From assembly GCA_013001885.1 (NCBI GenBank), contig JABDLD010000069.1, forward strand, positions 1-57,493: a stretch of DNA of 57,493 nucleotides, in the 5' to 3' direction. The position numbers and the translations under genes were made by a program. Numbering within the stretch: position 1 is the first letter of the stretch; every line of letters starts with the position of its first letter. The DNA is from Lysobacterales bacterium (GTDB lineage Bacteria > Pseudomonadota > Gammaproteobacteria > Xanthomonadales > SZUA-36). The notes under the pieces are model-generated. The model saw only the letters and a program-made list of their open reading frames with translations, was not told the DNA's origin and searched no databases. Of the stretch, positions 38,401 through 48,700 are shown in pieces.

Positions 38401-39171
38401 TCAGTCTTCCTTCTCGCCGGCCGCCGATCCATTGACGGCGGCTTCCCCGGCCGCAGCCTCAGCCGCCTGGTCCAACTCATCCGTCTTGTAACGTGAGTCG
38501 TCTCTCAACACACGCGGAACTCCGACCCGGGGTTCGATTTCCACCGGCTCGTAAACCACGCGTTTCTTCTGCGGATCGTATCGAACGGCCACATTGCCGA
38601 TCAGCGGGAAATCCTTGCGGAATGGATGCCCGGTAAAACCGTAATCCGTCATGATCCTGCGGAGGTCGGGATGGCCCTCGAAAACGACCCCGAACAGGTC
38701 GAACGTCTCACGTTCATACCAGTTCGCCGAACTCCAGATGTCAACCAGTGAAGGCACGATGGGCATGCCCTCGTCCGGTGCATAGCAACGAATTCTCAAG
38801 CGGCGGTTGTGCTTGAAGGAAAGCAGATGAGCAACGACTCCAAAACGCTGTTCCAGGTCCTCCGCTTCGGGCCGGTCTGCCCAGTTGAAGCGGCCGGGAC
38901 CCTGGCCTTCAACGCCACGGTTGAAGCCTTCCGACGAAGCGTCATCGGTTTCCCATTCGGACTGTCCATAACTCAGATAATCGACACCGCACAGGTCGGT
39001 CAGCTGTTCGAAGCTGAACTCCTCTTCATCGCGCAGGGACCGGCACACCTCAAGCCAGGCACTGGTATCGACTTCCACGGTAAGAATGCCTTTCGTGGAA
39101 GCACCAATTGAAATCCGGTCTCCGAACCGGTCACTGAGTAGTTCCGAAATGGGTTTTGCTGGTTCGCTCAT
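38401..39171 (-). CDS. nuoC: NADH-quinone oxidoreductase subunit C
   Basis: A 256-residue peripheral-arm subunit. [23 protein letters not shown] and [15 protein letters not shown] form the family signature. The C-terminal tail after about residue 225 is Ala/Glu-rich ([17 protein letters not shown]) and looks like a disordered extension. The start follows nuoB by 4 bp. Confidence 0.96.
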   Translation of the reverse strand: MSEPAKPISELLSDRFGDRISIGASTKGILTVEVDTSAWLEVCRSLRDEEEFSFEQLTDLCGVDYLSYGQSEWETDDASSEGFNRGVEGQGPGRFNWADRPEAEDLEQRFGVVAHLLSFKHNRRLRIRCYAPDEGMPIVPSLVDIWSSANWYERETFDLFGVVFEGHPDLRRIMTDYGFTGHPFRKDFPLIGNVAVRYDPQKKRVVYEPVEIEPRVGVPRVLRDDSRYKTDELDQAAEAAAGEAAVNGSAAGEKED

Positions 39172-39175
39172 GCCC

Positions 39176-39709
39176 TCACCTGGCGATCGTCGATTCGCGG
39201 CGAATTTTCGCCTGCAACTGGAGGATTCCGTAAATCAGGGCCTCCGCGGTCGGGGGACAACCGGGTACGTAAACGTCAACCGGCACAACCCGGTCGCAAC
39301 CACGGGTGACCGAGTAGGCATAGTGGTAGTAGCCGCCGCCGTTGGCGCAAGAGCCCATGGATATCACCCACCTCGGGTTGGGCATCTGGTCATAAACCTT
39401 GCGAAATGCCGGGGCCATCTTGTTGGTGAGCGTGCCGGCCACGATCATCACGTCTGACTGCCTCGGGCTGGGCCGAAAAATAACCCCGAACCGGTCGAGG
39501 TCATAGCGCGCCGCACCAGCCTGCATCATCTCCACCGCGCAACAGGCAAGGCCAAAGGTCATTGGCCACATCGAACCGGTTCTGGCCCAATTGAGCAGCG
39601 CATCGAGGGAAGTGGTCACCATGCCTCGGTCAAGCAGGGGGTTGGCGTCGGCGCTCGGGCGAAGAATATCGTCAACCGAGTCCAACGGGACGGGATTGTT
39701 CATTCCCAT
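39176..39709 (-). CDS. nuoB: NADH-quinone oxidoreductase subunit B
   Basis: A 177-residue subunit holding cluster N2, the terminal [4Fe-4S] centre. The ligands are the tandem cysteines of LACCAVEMM, then [10 protein letters not shown] and VPGCPP. GGAG seven bases before the ATG at 39709 supports this start; a second ATG lies two codons later. It overlaps nuoA by ten bases. Confidence 0.97.
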   Translation of the reverse strand: MGMNNPVPLDSVDDILRPSADANPLLDRGMVTTSLDALLNWARTGSMWPMTFGLACCAVEMMQAGAARYDLDRFGVIFRPSPRQSDVMIVAGTLTNKMAPAFRKVYDQMPNPRWVISMGSCANGGGYYHYAYSVTRGCDRVVPVDVYVPGCPPTAEALIYGILQLQAKIRRESTIAR

Positions 39710-40068
39710 TCCAGTGCTCCTTTCTTCCAGACGAAGAAGAATCCGATGATGAGTTCAAGGACGAAGATGGTCATGGCGGCCAGGCCGAAAACACCCAGCT
39801 TGTCCAGGACCAGGGCCCAGGGTATGAAAAAGGCAATTTCAAGATCAAAAATGATGAAAAGGATTGCGACGAGGTAATAACGGACGTCAAATTTCGAGCG
39901 GGTGTCTTCGAATGCCTCGAAGCCGCACTCGTAAGGTGAAGATTTTTCGCTGTTTGGCTGACTGTGCCCCAGCAATGCACCGAGTATTCCACCCGTCGCA
40001 ATCAGGATGGCGCCCAGTACGACAGAAATTGCGAGAAATACCAGAACCGGAAAATATTCTGCGAGCAT
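39700..40068 (-). CDS. nuoA: NADH-quinone oxidoreductase subunit A
   Basis: A 122-residue membrane subunit with three helices. [21 protein letters not shown] and [15 protein letters not shown] are diagnostic, including the conserved Cys loop near the quinone site. It is the first gene of the 14-gene operon. No terminator separates it from tRNA-Leu 28 bp upstream, so the operon may be read from the tpiA promoter or from an unseen internal promoter. Confidence 0.97.
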   Translation of the reverse strand: MLAEYFPVLVFLAISVVLGAILIATGGILGALLGHSQPNSEKSSPYECGFEAFEDTRSKFDVRYYLVAILFIIFDLEIAFFIPWALVLDKLGVFGLAAMTIFVLELIIGFFFVWKKGALEWE

Positions 40069-40096
40069 GCTCGTCTCTCTTATTGATGGTCTCTAA

Positions 40097-40181
40097 TGGT
40101 GCCCAAGGCCGGACTCGAACCGGCACGGCTGTCGCCACTACCCCCTCAAGATAGCGTGTCTACCAATTCCACCACTTGGGC
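40097..40181 (-). tRNA. tRNA-Leu (GAG)
   Basis: An 85-nt class II tRNA with a long variable arm and encoded CCA. The acceptor GCCCAAG/CTTGGGC and the T-arm GCCGG-TTCGAGT-CCGGC are fully paired. The anticodon loop TTGAGGG gives GAG, reading CUC/CUU leucine codons. It follows secG, as leuU does in E. coli. Confidence 0.97.
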
Positions 40182-40198
40182 CCGTACTTCACCCGGAC

Positions 40199-40669
40199 TC
40201 AGCTTCCGCCGTCGCCCGAACCCGAACTATCTTCTTCGCTGTCTGCCGCCGGAACCTCATCGGTTGCCGCATCGGTTTCCAGCGCCGGCAGGTCATCACT
40301 TGCCGAGTCGAAAGAGGGTACATCGGTAATCAATGGCTCATCCGATGTAATAGAAACTTCACCTGGCTGCTGGCTATCCTCAACAACCGGGGACTCCTGC
40401 ACGGAACTGACAACGCCGAGGTCGTTTTCCGGCACGGCGGACATCCTGGAAACCATGACAGCCATCGTCAGACTGATAGCGCAGAACAGGGTGGCCAGCA
40501 CCCAGGTTGATCGGGTCAGGAAGTTGCCGGCGCCCCTGGCGCCAAAAACCGTGCCGGATGCTCCACTGCCGAAAGCAGCGCCAGCGGTGGCGCCCTGGCC
40601 TTTCTGGATCAGCACGAAGCCTACGAGCGCAAGCGCGATCAAAACGTGAAAAATGTTTAATACCTGCAT
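40199..40669 (-). CDS. secG: Protein-export membrane protein SecG
   Basis: A 156-residue accessory subunit of the SecYEG translocon. Two transmembrane helices (about 3-20 and 55-75) flank the conserved loop LIQKGQGATAGAAFGSGAS and GTVFGARGAGNFLTR. E. coli SecG is 110 residues. The extra length is a tail from residue 76 to the end with no Lys or Arg, rich in Asp, Glu and Ser. It is 24 bp downstream of tpiA and 17 bp upstream of tRNA-Leu. Confidence 0.95.
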   Translation of the reverse strand: MQVLNIFHVLIALALVGFVLIQKGQGATAGAAFGSGASGTVFGARGAGNFLTRSTWVLATLFCAISLTMAVMVSRMSAVPENDLGVVSSVQESPVVEDSQQPGEVSITSDEPLITDVPSFDSASDDLPALETDAATDEVPAADSEEDSSGSGDGGS

Positions 40670-40693
40670 AACAAATCCGATTCTCGGGGAAAA

Positions 40694-41446
40694 TCAGTCG
40701 ACAGCGTCGCGTATGGCGAGGAAGTCCGCGACCTTCAGCGAAGCTCCTCCGACCAGCCCGCCATCTATGTCTTCCCGGGCAAATAAATCGGCGGCATTGG
40801 TACCGTTCACGCTGCCGCCGTACAAAATACGTAATTGACCGGCGATTATATCATCCTGAGAAACAAATTTGTCACGTATAAACGCATGAACCGCCTGAGC
40901 CTGATCCGGAGACGCCGTCTTACCGGTTCCGATCGCCCAAACCGGCTCATAAGCCACGATCGCCCGCCTGAACCCCTCTATCCCGCAGCGGTTCAAAACT
41001 GCATCAAGCTGCCGCGCCACCACCGTTTCGGTCGTGCCGTTCTCACGCTCTTCAAGCGTCTCCCCAACGCAAAGAACCGGCACGAGCCCTGCCGCCAGCG
41101 CCGCCTCGAAGCGCTCGGCCACATCTTCATCGGATTCGGCGTAGATCGTGCGGCGTTCAGAATGCCCAACCAGCACCATGCTGCATCCGAAATCCAGCAG
41201 CATTCCAGCGGACACTTCTCCGGTATGTGCGCCCTGCGCCGCCGGGTTCAGGGTCTGGCCGCCCCAGAATATTGAACTGCCTGTGAGCAGGCGTTGTGTT
41301 TCGGCCAGGTAGGGGAAGGGCGGAAAAACAGCCATATCCGCGTTGCCAGCTTTGTTCGTACCGTCCAACAGACCTGAGAGGAGTTCCTGCACCATGGCGC
41401 GGGATCCGTGCATTTTCCAATTTCCAGCAACGAGAATTTTGCGCAT
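40694..41446 (-). CDS. tpiA: Triose-phosphate isomerase
   Basis: A 250-residue TIM-barrel enzyme that interconverts dihydroxyacetone phosphate and glyceraldehyde-3-phosphate. The catalytic residues are in GNWKMHG (Lys12), VLVGHSERR (His) and AYEPVWAIGTG (Glu), with the phosphate-binding LYGGSVNG near the end. AAGGA before the ATG supports the start. A strong promoter lies upstream, and the gene leads a probable tpiA-secG-tRNA-Leu-nuo transcript. Confidence 0.97.
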   Translation of the reverse strand: MRKILVAGNWKMHGSRAMVQELLSGLLDGTNKAGNADMAVFPPFPYLAETQRLLTGSSIFWGGQTLNPAAQGAHTGEVSAGMLLDFGCSMVLVGHSERRTIYAESDEDVAERFEAALAAGLVPVLCVGETLEERENGTTETVVARQLDAVLNRCGIEGFRRAIVAYEPVWAIGTGKTASPDQAQAVHAFIRDKFVSQDDIIAGQLRILYGGSVNGTNAADLFAREDIDGGLVGGASLKVADFLAIRDAVD

Positions 41447-41483
41447 GGTTCATCCTTTTGAGGTAAGTGGGTAAGCGGGCGCT

Positions 41484-41512
41484 AGAATAACCACGCACCA
41501 TGAATATCTCAA
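41484..41512 (-). promoter_or_regulatory. Sigma70 promoter of tpiA
   Basis: TTGAGA (41507-41512) and TATTCT (41484-41489) are separated by 17 bases on the minus strand. The expected start point lies about 30 bases before the tpiA ATG. This is one of the best promoter matches in the window. Confidence 0.7.
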
Positions 41513-41578
41513 GGTAAGCAACCGGAAAATTTGACGCCGGTCATGCAAAATCCGATGGGAGCGCAATCGCCGGGGTGG

Positions 41579-42370
41579 CTAAAATTTTCCCAGTTGGTCG
41601 AAAAAGCCGATTTCTTCAGCTGTTTGCCGTCCGATTCGGCATTGTTCCAGCGAATCGGGCATGACCGAGGAATAGGAATTGATTGGAATTCTCCCGCCCA
41701 TGATCTCGGCATGTTGTTGCGGAAACAGGGGTCTTTGGTTTGGCTTCGCGTAACCCTGAGGAAAAATGGGTTCGCCGTTGGATAGGATGTACTTGTCCGT
41801 GGCGCCCAGCACGTGCAGCAGTTCGTGCGTAAACACGACCAGGTTGGTCGATTCGGTCGTCTTCCGGGCATAGGCTCTCACAATGCCGTAGCGTCCTTTC
41901 CGCATCCCGACAGAAATACCCGACTCGCCGTTCCCGTTCAGGCTCCGATACAGCACGAACATCTGGATGTCGGGCGAGACCAGGTCGTTCTCCAGGTCTT
42001 TCATCCACGCCCACCAGCGCATCTTCAGGCTCCACCAGCCAACAGCTGCCGGCTCGAACTGTGCCGGAAGTGGCGGCGGCAATTCTCGCCCGGGTGCGGC
42101 AAGCTGGAAGCGAAATGCAGGGGTTACCCTGAAGCCGTAGGGTTGCGACTCACGCTCCATGAACTGGTTTACGTCGGCAAAATCCTCGAGCTCGACTTCC
42201 TCGACGAACCGCAGCGTATCGGGGTCATCGTCTGCGGCGATGGGAAAAATCGTTACCAGGATGGGTCGTTCCCACGCGGCCATGGACCGTTCCGTCATCC
42301 ATGTGCTGACCAGTATTACGAACAGGATACTGAGCAGAAAGACGACCCGGATTAATTTGAAAACACTCAA
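41579..42370 (-). CDS. Membrane-anchored metzincin-like zinc protease, unnamed family
   Basis: A 263-residue protein that I do not recognise as a named family. One N-terminal hydrophobic segment (about 7-24) would anchor it in the inner membrane with the rest in the periplasm. HELLHVLGATDKY (182-194) fits the extended zinc motif HExxHxxGxxD, with His182, His186 and Asp192 as ligands and Glu183 as base, as in Asp-type metzincins such as snapalysin. SSVMPDS (Met237) could be the Met-turn. The start is a TTG that overlaps the pmbA stop (TTGA). The next ATG would remove the membrane segment, so the TTG is preferred. The coupling to pmbA (tldE) links it to peptide or protein quality control, which is inference. 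Confidence 0.7.
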   Translation of the reverse strand: MSVFKLIRVVFLLSILFVILVSTWMTERSMAAWERPILVTIFPIAADDDPDTLRFVEEVELEDFADVNQFMERESQPYGFRVTPAFRFQLAAPGRELPPPLPAQFEPAAVGWWSLKMRWWAWMKDLENDLVSPDIQMFVLYRSLNGNGESGISVGMRKGRYGIVRAYARKTTESTNLVVFTHELLHVLGATDKYILSNGEPIFPQGYAKPNQRPLFPQQHAEIMGGRIPINSYSSVMPDSLEQCRIGRQTAEEIGFFDQLGKF

Positions 42371-43728
42371 GAGCCGGCCACCATCATGGTGCTGATCAGT
42401 ACGGAACCACTGTGAATGTTACTGCGCGTATCGATGTCTTTTCCCGCAGCGATGACATTCATAAAAATGTCCTTCAGATTTCCGGCGATGGTCACCTCTT
42501 CAATCGGACAGCTGATCTCGCCGTTTTCGACCAAAAAACCCGATGCCCCCCTGGAATAGTCGCCGGTCACCATGCTGACCCCCTGGCCCATGACCTCGGT
42601 GACATAAAAGCCATTGCGCATGTGGCTCAACAGGTCTACGCAGCCTTCACCGCCGGGCTGCAACAGCAGGTTGCGCACTCCGCCCGCGTTTCCAGTCGTT
42701 TCCAGGCCGAGCCGGTTGGCGGAATAATTCGAAAGCACGTAGCCGGTCAACGTGCCTTCATCAACCAGTCGCCTTTCCGTGGTCGCCACCCCTTCGGAAT
42801 CGAACGAGGCACTCGCAGCGCCGCGCAGCAACCGGGGCCGCTCCAGGATGTTCAGCCACGGAGGAAAAATCATATCACCGGCGCGATCCTTCAAAAATGA
42901 AGCGTTACGGTACAGGGCTGAGCCCGAAACGGCGCCCACCAGGTGCCCCAGCAATCCTTTTGCGACATCAGGTGCGAACAGGACCGGCATTTCGGCTGTG
43001 GCCAGCTGGCGCGCACCCAGCCTGCGAATGGTGCGGCGCGCCGCCTCCGTTCCTGTCGCTTCGGGCGTCTCCAGATCGCTGAAACAGCGCCGGCTGTCAT
43101 AGCTGTAGTCACGCTGCATGCTGTCGCCCTCACCCGCCAGCAGCACGCAGGACTGGCTGAAGCGAGTGCCGGCGCTGCGGCCGACAAACCCGTTGGAGTT
43201 TCCGTATACACCCAGACCCAGGCCGGCGTCGAACGATGCCCCCTCGGAATTGGTGATTTTGTCTTCCTGCCGGCCCGCAGCCTCACAGGCCTGGGCGCGG
43301 TCGATGGCGGCGCGAGCATCCATCTCAACCGGGTGCCACAAATCCAAATCCGGAAAATCGGTTGCCAACCTCGCAGGATCGGCCAGCCCGTTCGCCGGGT
43401 CTTCCTGCGTAAAGCGTGCGATATCGATTGCATACCGGACACAGTCCTCGATCGATGCCCTGCTCAGGTCGGCACTGTTGGCGTTGCCTTTGCGCTTTCC
43501 GATAAGCACGGAGACTGCGATACCGCGGTCTTGCATACGCTCAAGGGTCTCGACCTCGCCAAGCCGGGCAGTAACCGACAGGCCCTGGCTGGAGTGGGCG
43601 CTGACCTCTGCTTCATCCGCACCGGCTTTGCCCGCGAGTTTCAAAGCTTCGCGAACATGCGACTCCAGCACGTCAAGCTCGGCTTCACGGCTGAGCCCCG
43701 GCTGCGTTACCATGGATCGATCAGACAT
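42367..43728 (-). CDS. pmbA: Metalloprotease-associated protein PmbA/TldE
   Basis: A 453-residue PmbA (TldE), the non-catalytic partner of TldD. The TldD/E heterodimer degrades unfolded peptides and matures microcin B17 in E. coli. It lacks the HExxxH motif, as expected, and has the family segments ARLGEVETLERMQDRGIAVSVLIGKRKG and GDYSRGASGFLVENGEI. AAGGGGG precedes the ATG. It overlaps the zinc protease gene by four bases and is divergent from darP, the same pairing as in E. coli (yjgA/pmbA). Confidence 0.96.
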   Translation of the reverse strand: MSDRSMVTQPGLSREAELDVLESHVREALKLAGKAGADEAEVSAHSSQGLSVTARLGEVETLERMQDRGIAVSVLIGKRKGNANSADLSRASIEDCVRYAIDIARFTQEDPANGLADPARLATDFPDLDLWHPVEMDARAAIDRAQACEAAGRQEDKITNSEGASFDAGLGLGVYGNSNGFVGRSAGTRFSQSCVLLAGEGDSMQRDYSYDSRRCFSDLETPEATGTEAARRTIRRLGARQLATAEMPVLFAPDVAKGLLGHLVGAVSGSALYRNASFLKDRAGDMIFPPWLNILERPRLLRGAASASFDSEGVATTERRLVDEGTLTGYVLSNYSANRLGLETTGNAGGVRNLLLQPGGEGCVDLLSHMRNGFYVTEVMGQGVSMVTGDYSRGASGFLVENGEISCPIEEVTIAGNLKDIFMNVIAAGKDIDTRSNIHSGSVLISTMMVAGS

Positions 43729-43766
43729 CCAAACCCCCTTACAGAATGGGAATATTCGTTGAGAAC

Positions 43767-44318
43767 ATGATGAAAGACAAGGAAAATCTTTCCGAAGACC
43801 TCCCGTTGGTCAGTAAAAGCCAGCGCCGCCGCGAGGCGCTCGAACTGAAATCCCTTGCGTTGGAGTTGATCAAGCTGAGTCAGGCCAGGCTGAATCGCGT
43901 GCCGCTGGATGCATCGGTTCGCGAAGCGATTGGGGACGCCCGGCGTATCAAGTCGAACGTCGCCCGGAAACGCCAGATGCAGTACGTGGCAAAACTGCTG
44001 CGCCGCGGAGATCCGGAACCGATTTTCGAGGCGCTCGAAGCCTTTGAGAGCGAGGCCAGGAAACTCACTGGACGCCAGCACCGCTCTGAGGCCTGGCGCG
44101 ACTTTCTCCTCGACACCGGCGACCAGGCCGTTGGCGCGCTGGTCGGGAAGCGGGACGATACGGATACGCAGGCTATCAGGCAATTGATCAGAAACGCAAA
44201 ACGGGAATTACAAAAAGGCAAGCCGCCGGCTTCGGCCCGCGCGTTGTTCCGCGAATTGCGCGTGATGGATGAAAGGCAACCGCTGCCGCCGCTGGACCCA
44301 CAGGATCGCGGCGAATAG
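43767..44318 (+). CDS. darP: Ribosome biogenesis factor DarP (YjgA)
   Basis: A DUF615 protein of about 183 residues that associates with late pre-50S particles in E. coli. KSQRRREALELKSLALELIKLS, ARRIKSNVARKRQMQYVAKLLR and the C-terminal LFRELRVM are conserved. The start is uncertain: ATGs occur at 43746, 43767 and 43770, and 43767 is chosen because GAGA precedes it. It is divergent from pmbA (about 40 bp) and converges on tldD with only 12 bp between stops and no visible terminator. Confidence 0.9.
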   Translation: MMKDKENLSEDLPLVSKSQRRREALELKSLALELIKLSQARLNRVPLDASVREAIGDARRIKSNVARKRQMQYVAKLLRRGDPEPIFEALEAFESEARKLTGRQHRSEAWRDFLLDTGDQAVGALVGKRDDTDTQAIRQLIRNAKRELQKGKPPASARALFRELRVMDERQPLPPLDPQDRGE

Positions 44319-44330
44319 CCACGGCCGGGG

Positions 44331-45776
44331 TCACGAGCCATCGGTGCCGCCCACCGTCAAGCCGTCTATACGCAGTGTCGGCTGGCCCACACCCACCGGC
44401 AGACTCTGGCCGTCTTTACCACAGACGCCGACGCCCGAATCCAGCTTCAGGTCATTCCCGACCATCGATACGCGGTTCATCACGTCAGGGCCGTTGCCAA
44501 TGAGGGTCGCGCCTTTCACCGGCCGCGTCACCCGTCCGTTTTCGATCAGGTAGGCCTCGCTCGCGGAAAAAACAAACCGTCCGGAAGTGATGTCAACCTG
44601 CCCCCCCGCAAAATTTGCTGCAAACAGGCCACGGTCGACAGAAGCAATAATTTCTTCCGGCGGAAAATCGCCCGCCAGCATGAAAGTGTTGGTCATGCGC
44701 GGCATGGGCAGGTGCGCAAATGACTCGCGTCGGCCGTTGCCGGTCGGGGCGGTATTCATCAGCCCGGCGTTGAGTTTGTCCTGCATGTAATTTTTCAGGA
44801 TGCCGTTCTCGATCAGAACATTTTGCTGCGTGGGTGTCCCCTCGTCGTCTACAGCCAGCGAACCGCGGCGCTTTGCCAGCGTCCCGTCGTCCACGACCGT
44901 GACTCCGGCCGATGCGACTTTTTCCCCCATCCTTCCGCTGTAGGCCGAGGTTCCCTTGCGGTTGAAGTCCCCTTCCAGTCCGTGCCCAACCGCCTCGTGC
45001 AACAGGACTCCCGGCCAACCCGGGCCCAGCACCACGGTCATCGTCCCGGCTGGCGCGGCTTCTGCCTCCAGGTTTACCAGGGCCTGGCGCACCGCCTCGT
45101 CGGCCATATCCCGCCAACGGCCGTCGTCCAGCAGCGTCCGGTAGGTGAAACGCCCGCCGCCGCCGTCACTGCCCTGCTCGCGCCTGCCTTCCTGCTCGGC
45201 AATGACACTCACGCTCAGCCGGACCAGCGGCCTGATGTCCGCCGCCAGCGTGCCGTCAGTCGCGGCAACCAGAATCGTTTCATGCGTTGCCGAAAGCGAA
45301 ACAATCACCTGACTGACGCGAGGATCCCTGGATCGGGCATAGGCGTCCACCTGGCGCAAAAGGTCTACTTTGTCAGCCGCTCCCATCGACTGCATCGGAT
45401 CTTCGATTCCATAAAGCACCGGCTGAGCCTGGCTTTTCCATGCCTGGACCTGTCCTTTGCTGCCCTGGCGCGCAATGGCCCTGGCTGCTCCGGAAGCCTG
45501 TAAAAGAGATGGCATGATGATTTCATCAGCGTACGCGAAGCCGGTCTTGTCTCCTGAAACGGCGCGAATACCAACGCCCTGTTCGATCGAATGATTGCCG
45601 GAGCGAACCAGCCCGTCTTCAAGGACCCATGATTCATGACGGGAGGACTGGAAATAGATATCTCCCGAATCGACAGCCGGTCCCATCAGGTCATTAAGGA
45701 CCTTTTCAAGTTGGCGGTGATCCAGCCCGCCCGGTTCGAGCAACTGCTGCTCCGCCAGTTTAAGCCTGTCGCTCAT
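44331..45776 (-). CDS. tldD: Metalloprotease TldD
   Basis: A 481-residue TldD, the catalytic subunit of the TldD/TldE protease. HEAVGH (260-265) in [14 protein letters not shown] supplies two zinc ligands and the base, and the cysteine in [10 protein letters not shown] near the C-terminus the third. The start is set at the ATG at 45776 with AAAGGAG upstream; an in-frame start 54 bases earlier would overlap yhdP and add an Arg-rich leader. It follows yhdP by 13 bp, the same order as E. coli yhdP-tldD. Its partner pmbA lies just beyond darP. Confidence 0.97.
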   Translation of the reverse strand: MSDRLKLAEQQLLEPGGLDHRQLEKVLNDLMGPAVDSGDIYFQSSRHESWVLEDGLVRSGNHSIEQGVGIRAVSGDKTGFAYADEIIMPSLLQASGAARAIARQGSKGQVQAWKSQAQPVLYGIEDPMQSMGAADKVDLLRQVDAYARSRDPRVSQVIVSLSATHETILVAATDGTLAADIRPLVRLSVSVIAEQEGRREQGSDGGGGRFTYRTLLDDGRWRDMADEAVRQALVNLEAEAAPAGTMTVVLGPGWPGVLLHEAVGHGLEGDFNRKGTSAYSGRMGEKVASAGVTVVDDGTLAKRRGSLAVDDEGTPTQQNVLIENGILKNYMQDKLNAGLMNTAPTGNGRRESFAHLPMPRMTNTFMLAGDFPPEEIIASVDRGLFAANFAGGQVDITSGRFVFSASEAYLIENGRVTRPVKGATLIGNGPDVMNRVSMVGNDLKLDSGVGVCGKDGQSLPVGVGQPTLRIDGLTVGGTDGS

Positions 45777-45789
45777 ATACCTGACTCCT

Positions 45790-48700
45790 TTATTCCTTTG
45801 GCGGCGCCGGCGGCTCGACCCTATCGACATCTACAGTCTCGAAAACCGGATTATCCCAATCGCCCGTGATGGCATACTGTACCTGCGAGGCCTCGGCGAT
45901 CTCGCCTTGCAGCAGTCCCTGCAACGCCAATCCGGCGGCTGCGCCCACTGGCCCGCCGGCCAGAGCGCCAATGATCGGAAGCGTGTTTCCAAGGCCGGGC
46001 CTGATGGTCAACAACTGATCGTATGTTTGATCTACCAGGTTGGTGCTGCCGCTAACCAGAATGTTGGCCGCGGATGATTTCAACATCATATCATCCGTCG
46101 TCGCGGTACCGTTTTCCAACTGGAATGTGCCGGTCGCCTGATCGAAAGAGAAACCGGCGTCGAACACATCGCGGAAATCAAGCGACAGCCTTTTTGGCAG
46201 AGCCTGAAAACTCAACAGCCCGAGCAGCCTTCCGCCGCCTGCGCTCGCCTCTGTAATATTGCCATCGGTGACATCGAATTCAATCCTGCCGTTCAAACGC
46301 GACAACGCAAAGGCGGCCGGTGATCCAGGCCACCATGCGCTGAAAGAAACCTGCGTCTGGCCGCCCTGCATGGAAGAACTGATGTCCATCGTTGTCAGAA
46401 ATTCCCCAAGCGATTCCGAGGTCATGTTGATGTCGAAATCCGATCTCTGGCCCTGTTCACCGAGTGACCAGTCTCCCCTGGCCTGCACGGAAAGCTGGCT
46501 CGAAGCGGCGTCGACTTTTTCAAAATGGAAGCCGTCGGCGGTGGGATAGGCTTCCACCCGGGTTTCACCCAACTCCACACCGGAGTATTTGAACGACCGC
46601 GCATAAAGATGTAAAGCCGGGAGATCCGCCGGATTCGTTTCCGTATCGACGCCGCTCGACACGGGATCGCCCAGCGCCAGCCGGTCGAATTCCGCCGTCA
46701 GGCTGCTCATCCCGCTTTCCCCGGTCGTAAACCTTACCGACCCATCGAGTTCAGTGGCGCTGAACTCTGCCTTTACGTCCGTCTCCAGTACGTCAAAAGA
46801 CATTTCAACATCGTCAAAATAGCGATCGAGGAACAGCATTTTACCGGCTCGTATGGCGCCTCGTTCCAACTCGAGCCCGCCCATACCCTCGCCTTCGGCC
46901 GCACTGTCGACTATCAAGTCGACCCAACCATCCAGGTCGAATACCTCCGTACTGCCCTCAATCCGGATCAGTCCCTCGGGCGGCATTTCCGGCAGGCCTG
47001 CCCCCAGGCGAATTACCGAACGCAGCGGCGACCGCGCATCGCCGGACAGGTCAAATCTCAACGTGGCGCGGTTGACGAACTCTACGTCAAGCAGCTGAAC
47101 ATCACCGGAAATCGGAAATCTGAACTCCAGCGGCCAACGCTCACCGGCCGGTTTATGCAACGGATCCGGGAAATTCAGTTCGACGCCAGCCAGTGCTGAC
47201 CGGACGCTAAGCAACGTCAGGTTTTCCGCTGAACCGGCTGACGGCGCAACCGTCAGCGAGGCGTTCCAGAGACACTCGCCGTCCACTTTAGCCAGATCCG
47301 GGTAGCCGTCCAGAAGGAACCCGGGAATCACGTCCCGGACACCAAAGAGCCCGGTCAAATCAGCCCGAAATTTTTCTTCGTTTCCGGTACCGGCCGCGAG
47401 GTCCAGGCGGGCCGGGTAGCCTCGAAACCTGACATCCAGCGCATTTGCGGTAAAACCTGTTGCATCGTAATGCAAATCTCCGGAAATATTTTCCAGCGTG
47501 ATATCCGATACAGGGTCCGAGAAAAAACCGTCGGGAACAGAAACTTTTCCGTCAAGCACAAGAGGGTCCTCGCTGGTACTGATCGGAACGGTCATCGAGC
47601 CCGAGGTCCTTGCTGCTCCAGAGAAGGTAAATTCCGAAAGATCCGTGTTGATCGTTTCCCGCAGCGGTGTTTGCTGAATTAAGCTCAGGATCTGGGGCAA
47701 GCCCGTGTCGGCGCTGTAGTCCAGTTCCAGCACAGCCGACTTCAGTTCAGCGATTCTTCCATTGACGGACTGAACCTCGGCGCCCCCGATATCGCCTATG
47801 CTGCCGGACACTGTCAGGGACGGACCCAGAAACCGCGCTCTGGCCTGCAGGCCGGCCGCTTCGGGCCAGCCATCCAGGTAGTTCAAACGCCCGTTGGCAA
47901 TGTCTGCCATGGCCTCGAACCTACCTTTTCCTTCGCGGAACGGCCAGTCATCCATGTCACCATGAATCTGAAACCTTCCGTCCACCAGGTCTCCCCCAAC
48001 AAGTCCCTTCCGCAACCACGCTTTTACCTTGTCCTTAAACAAAGCTTCCGGCAAGTACAGGCCAAGCCGGTCGATTCTCCCGCGCATCAATTTCACGTTG
48101 ACATCGACTCTCGGCTTGCCTTCATCACTGGCAAATACAAGGTTGCCGCCAACGGCCAGATCGTCATTTTCAAGCCGGCAACCGTTGATTCCGGTTTGCC
48201 AGCCATCCCCCCACTTGAGGTCAACAACACACTGCGGCATGGAGAACCGAACCGGTTCACGAAACATGCGCGGCCAGTCTGCATCCAGCTGTTCGCTGCT
48301 GACTGCGACGATCCCTGCGCCTTTGCGCAGGGAGACCTGGGCCTGCAGCCCGCGCAGATCAGGCCAGCGGCCCCAGTCCAGCACGCTGGCGTCTGATAGC
48401 GAACCTTCAGCCATTATCAGCCGCCAGTCGGAATCCAGGATCAGGTCCAGGTCCTGTACGTTGCCGGCCGCTGCTCCAGGAAGAAAAGCAGGCCATGGCG
48501 TGCCGTAGATCGCCATAATGTCCCGCGCCAGGGTCAACGGCACATCGAGCGGCAGTTGGTCAGCGCTGATCCAGAGCCCAACCCCGGCACTTTTATCCCG
48601 AGCCACAGCCAGGCGGGGCGTCGTCCAGGACTGTCTGCCATCGTCAAATAAAAGATCGGCCAGGTCCAGGCTCCACTGAGCTTTGTCCTTCATCTGCCAA

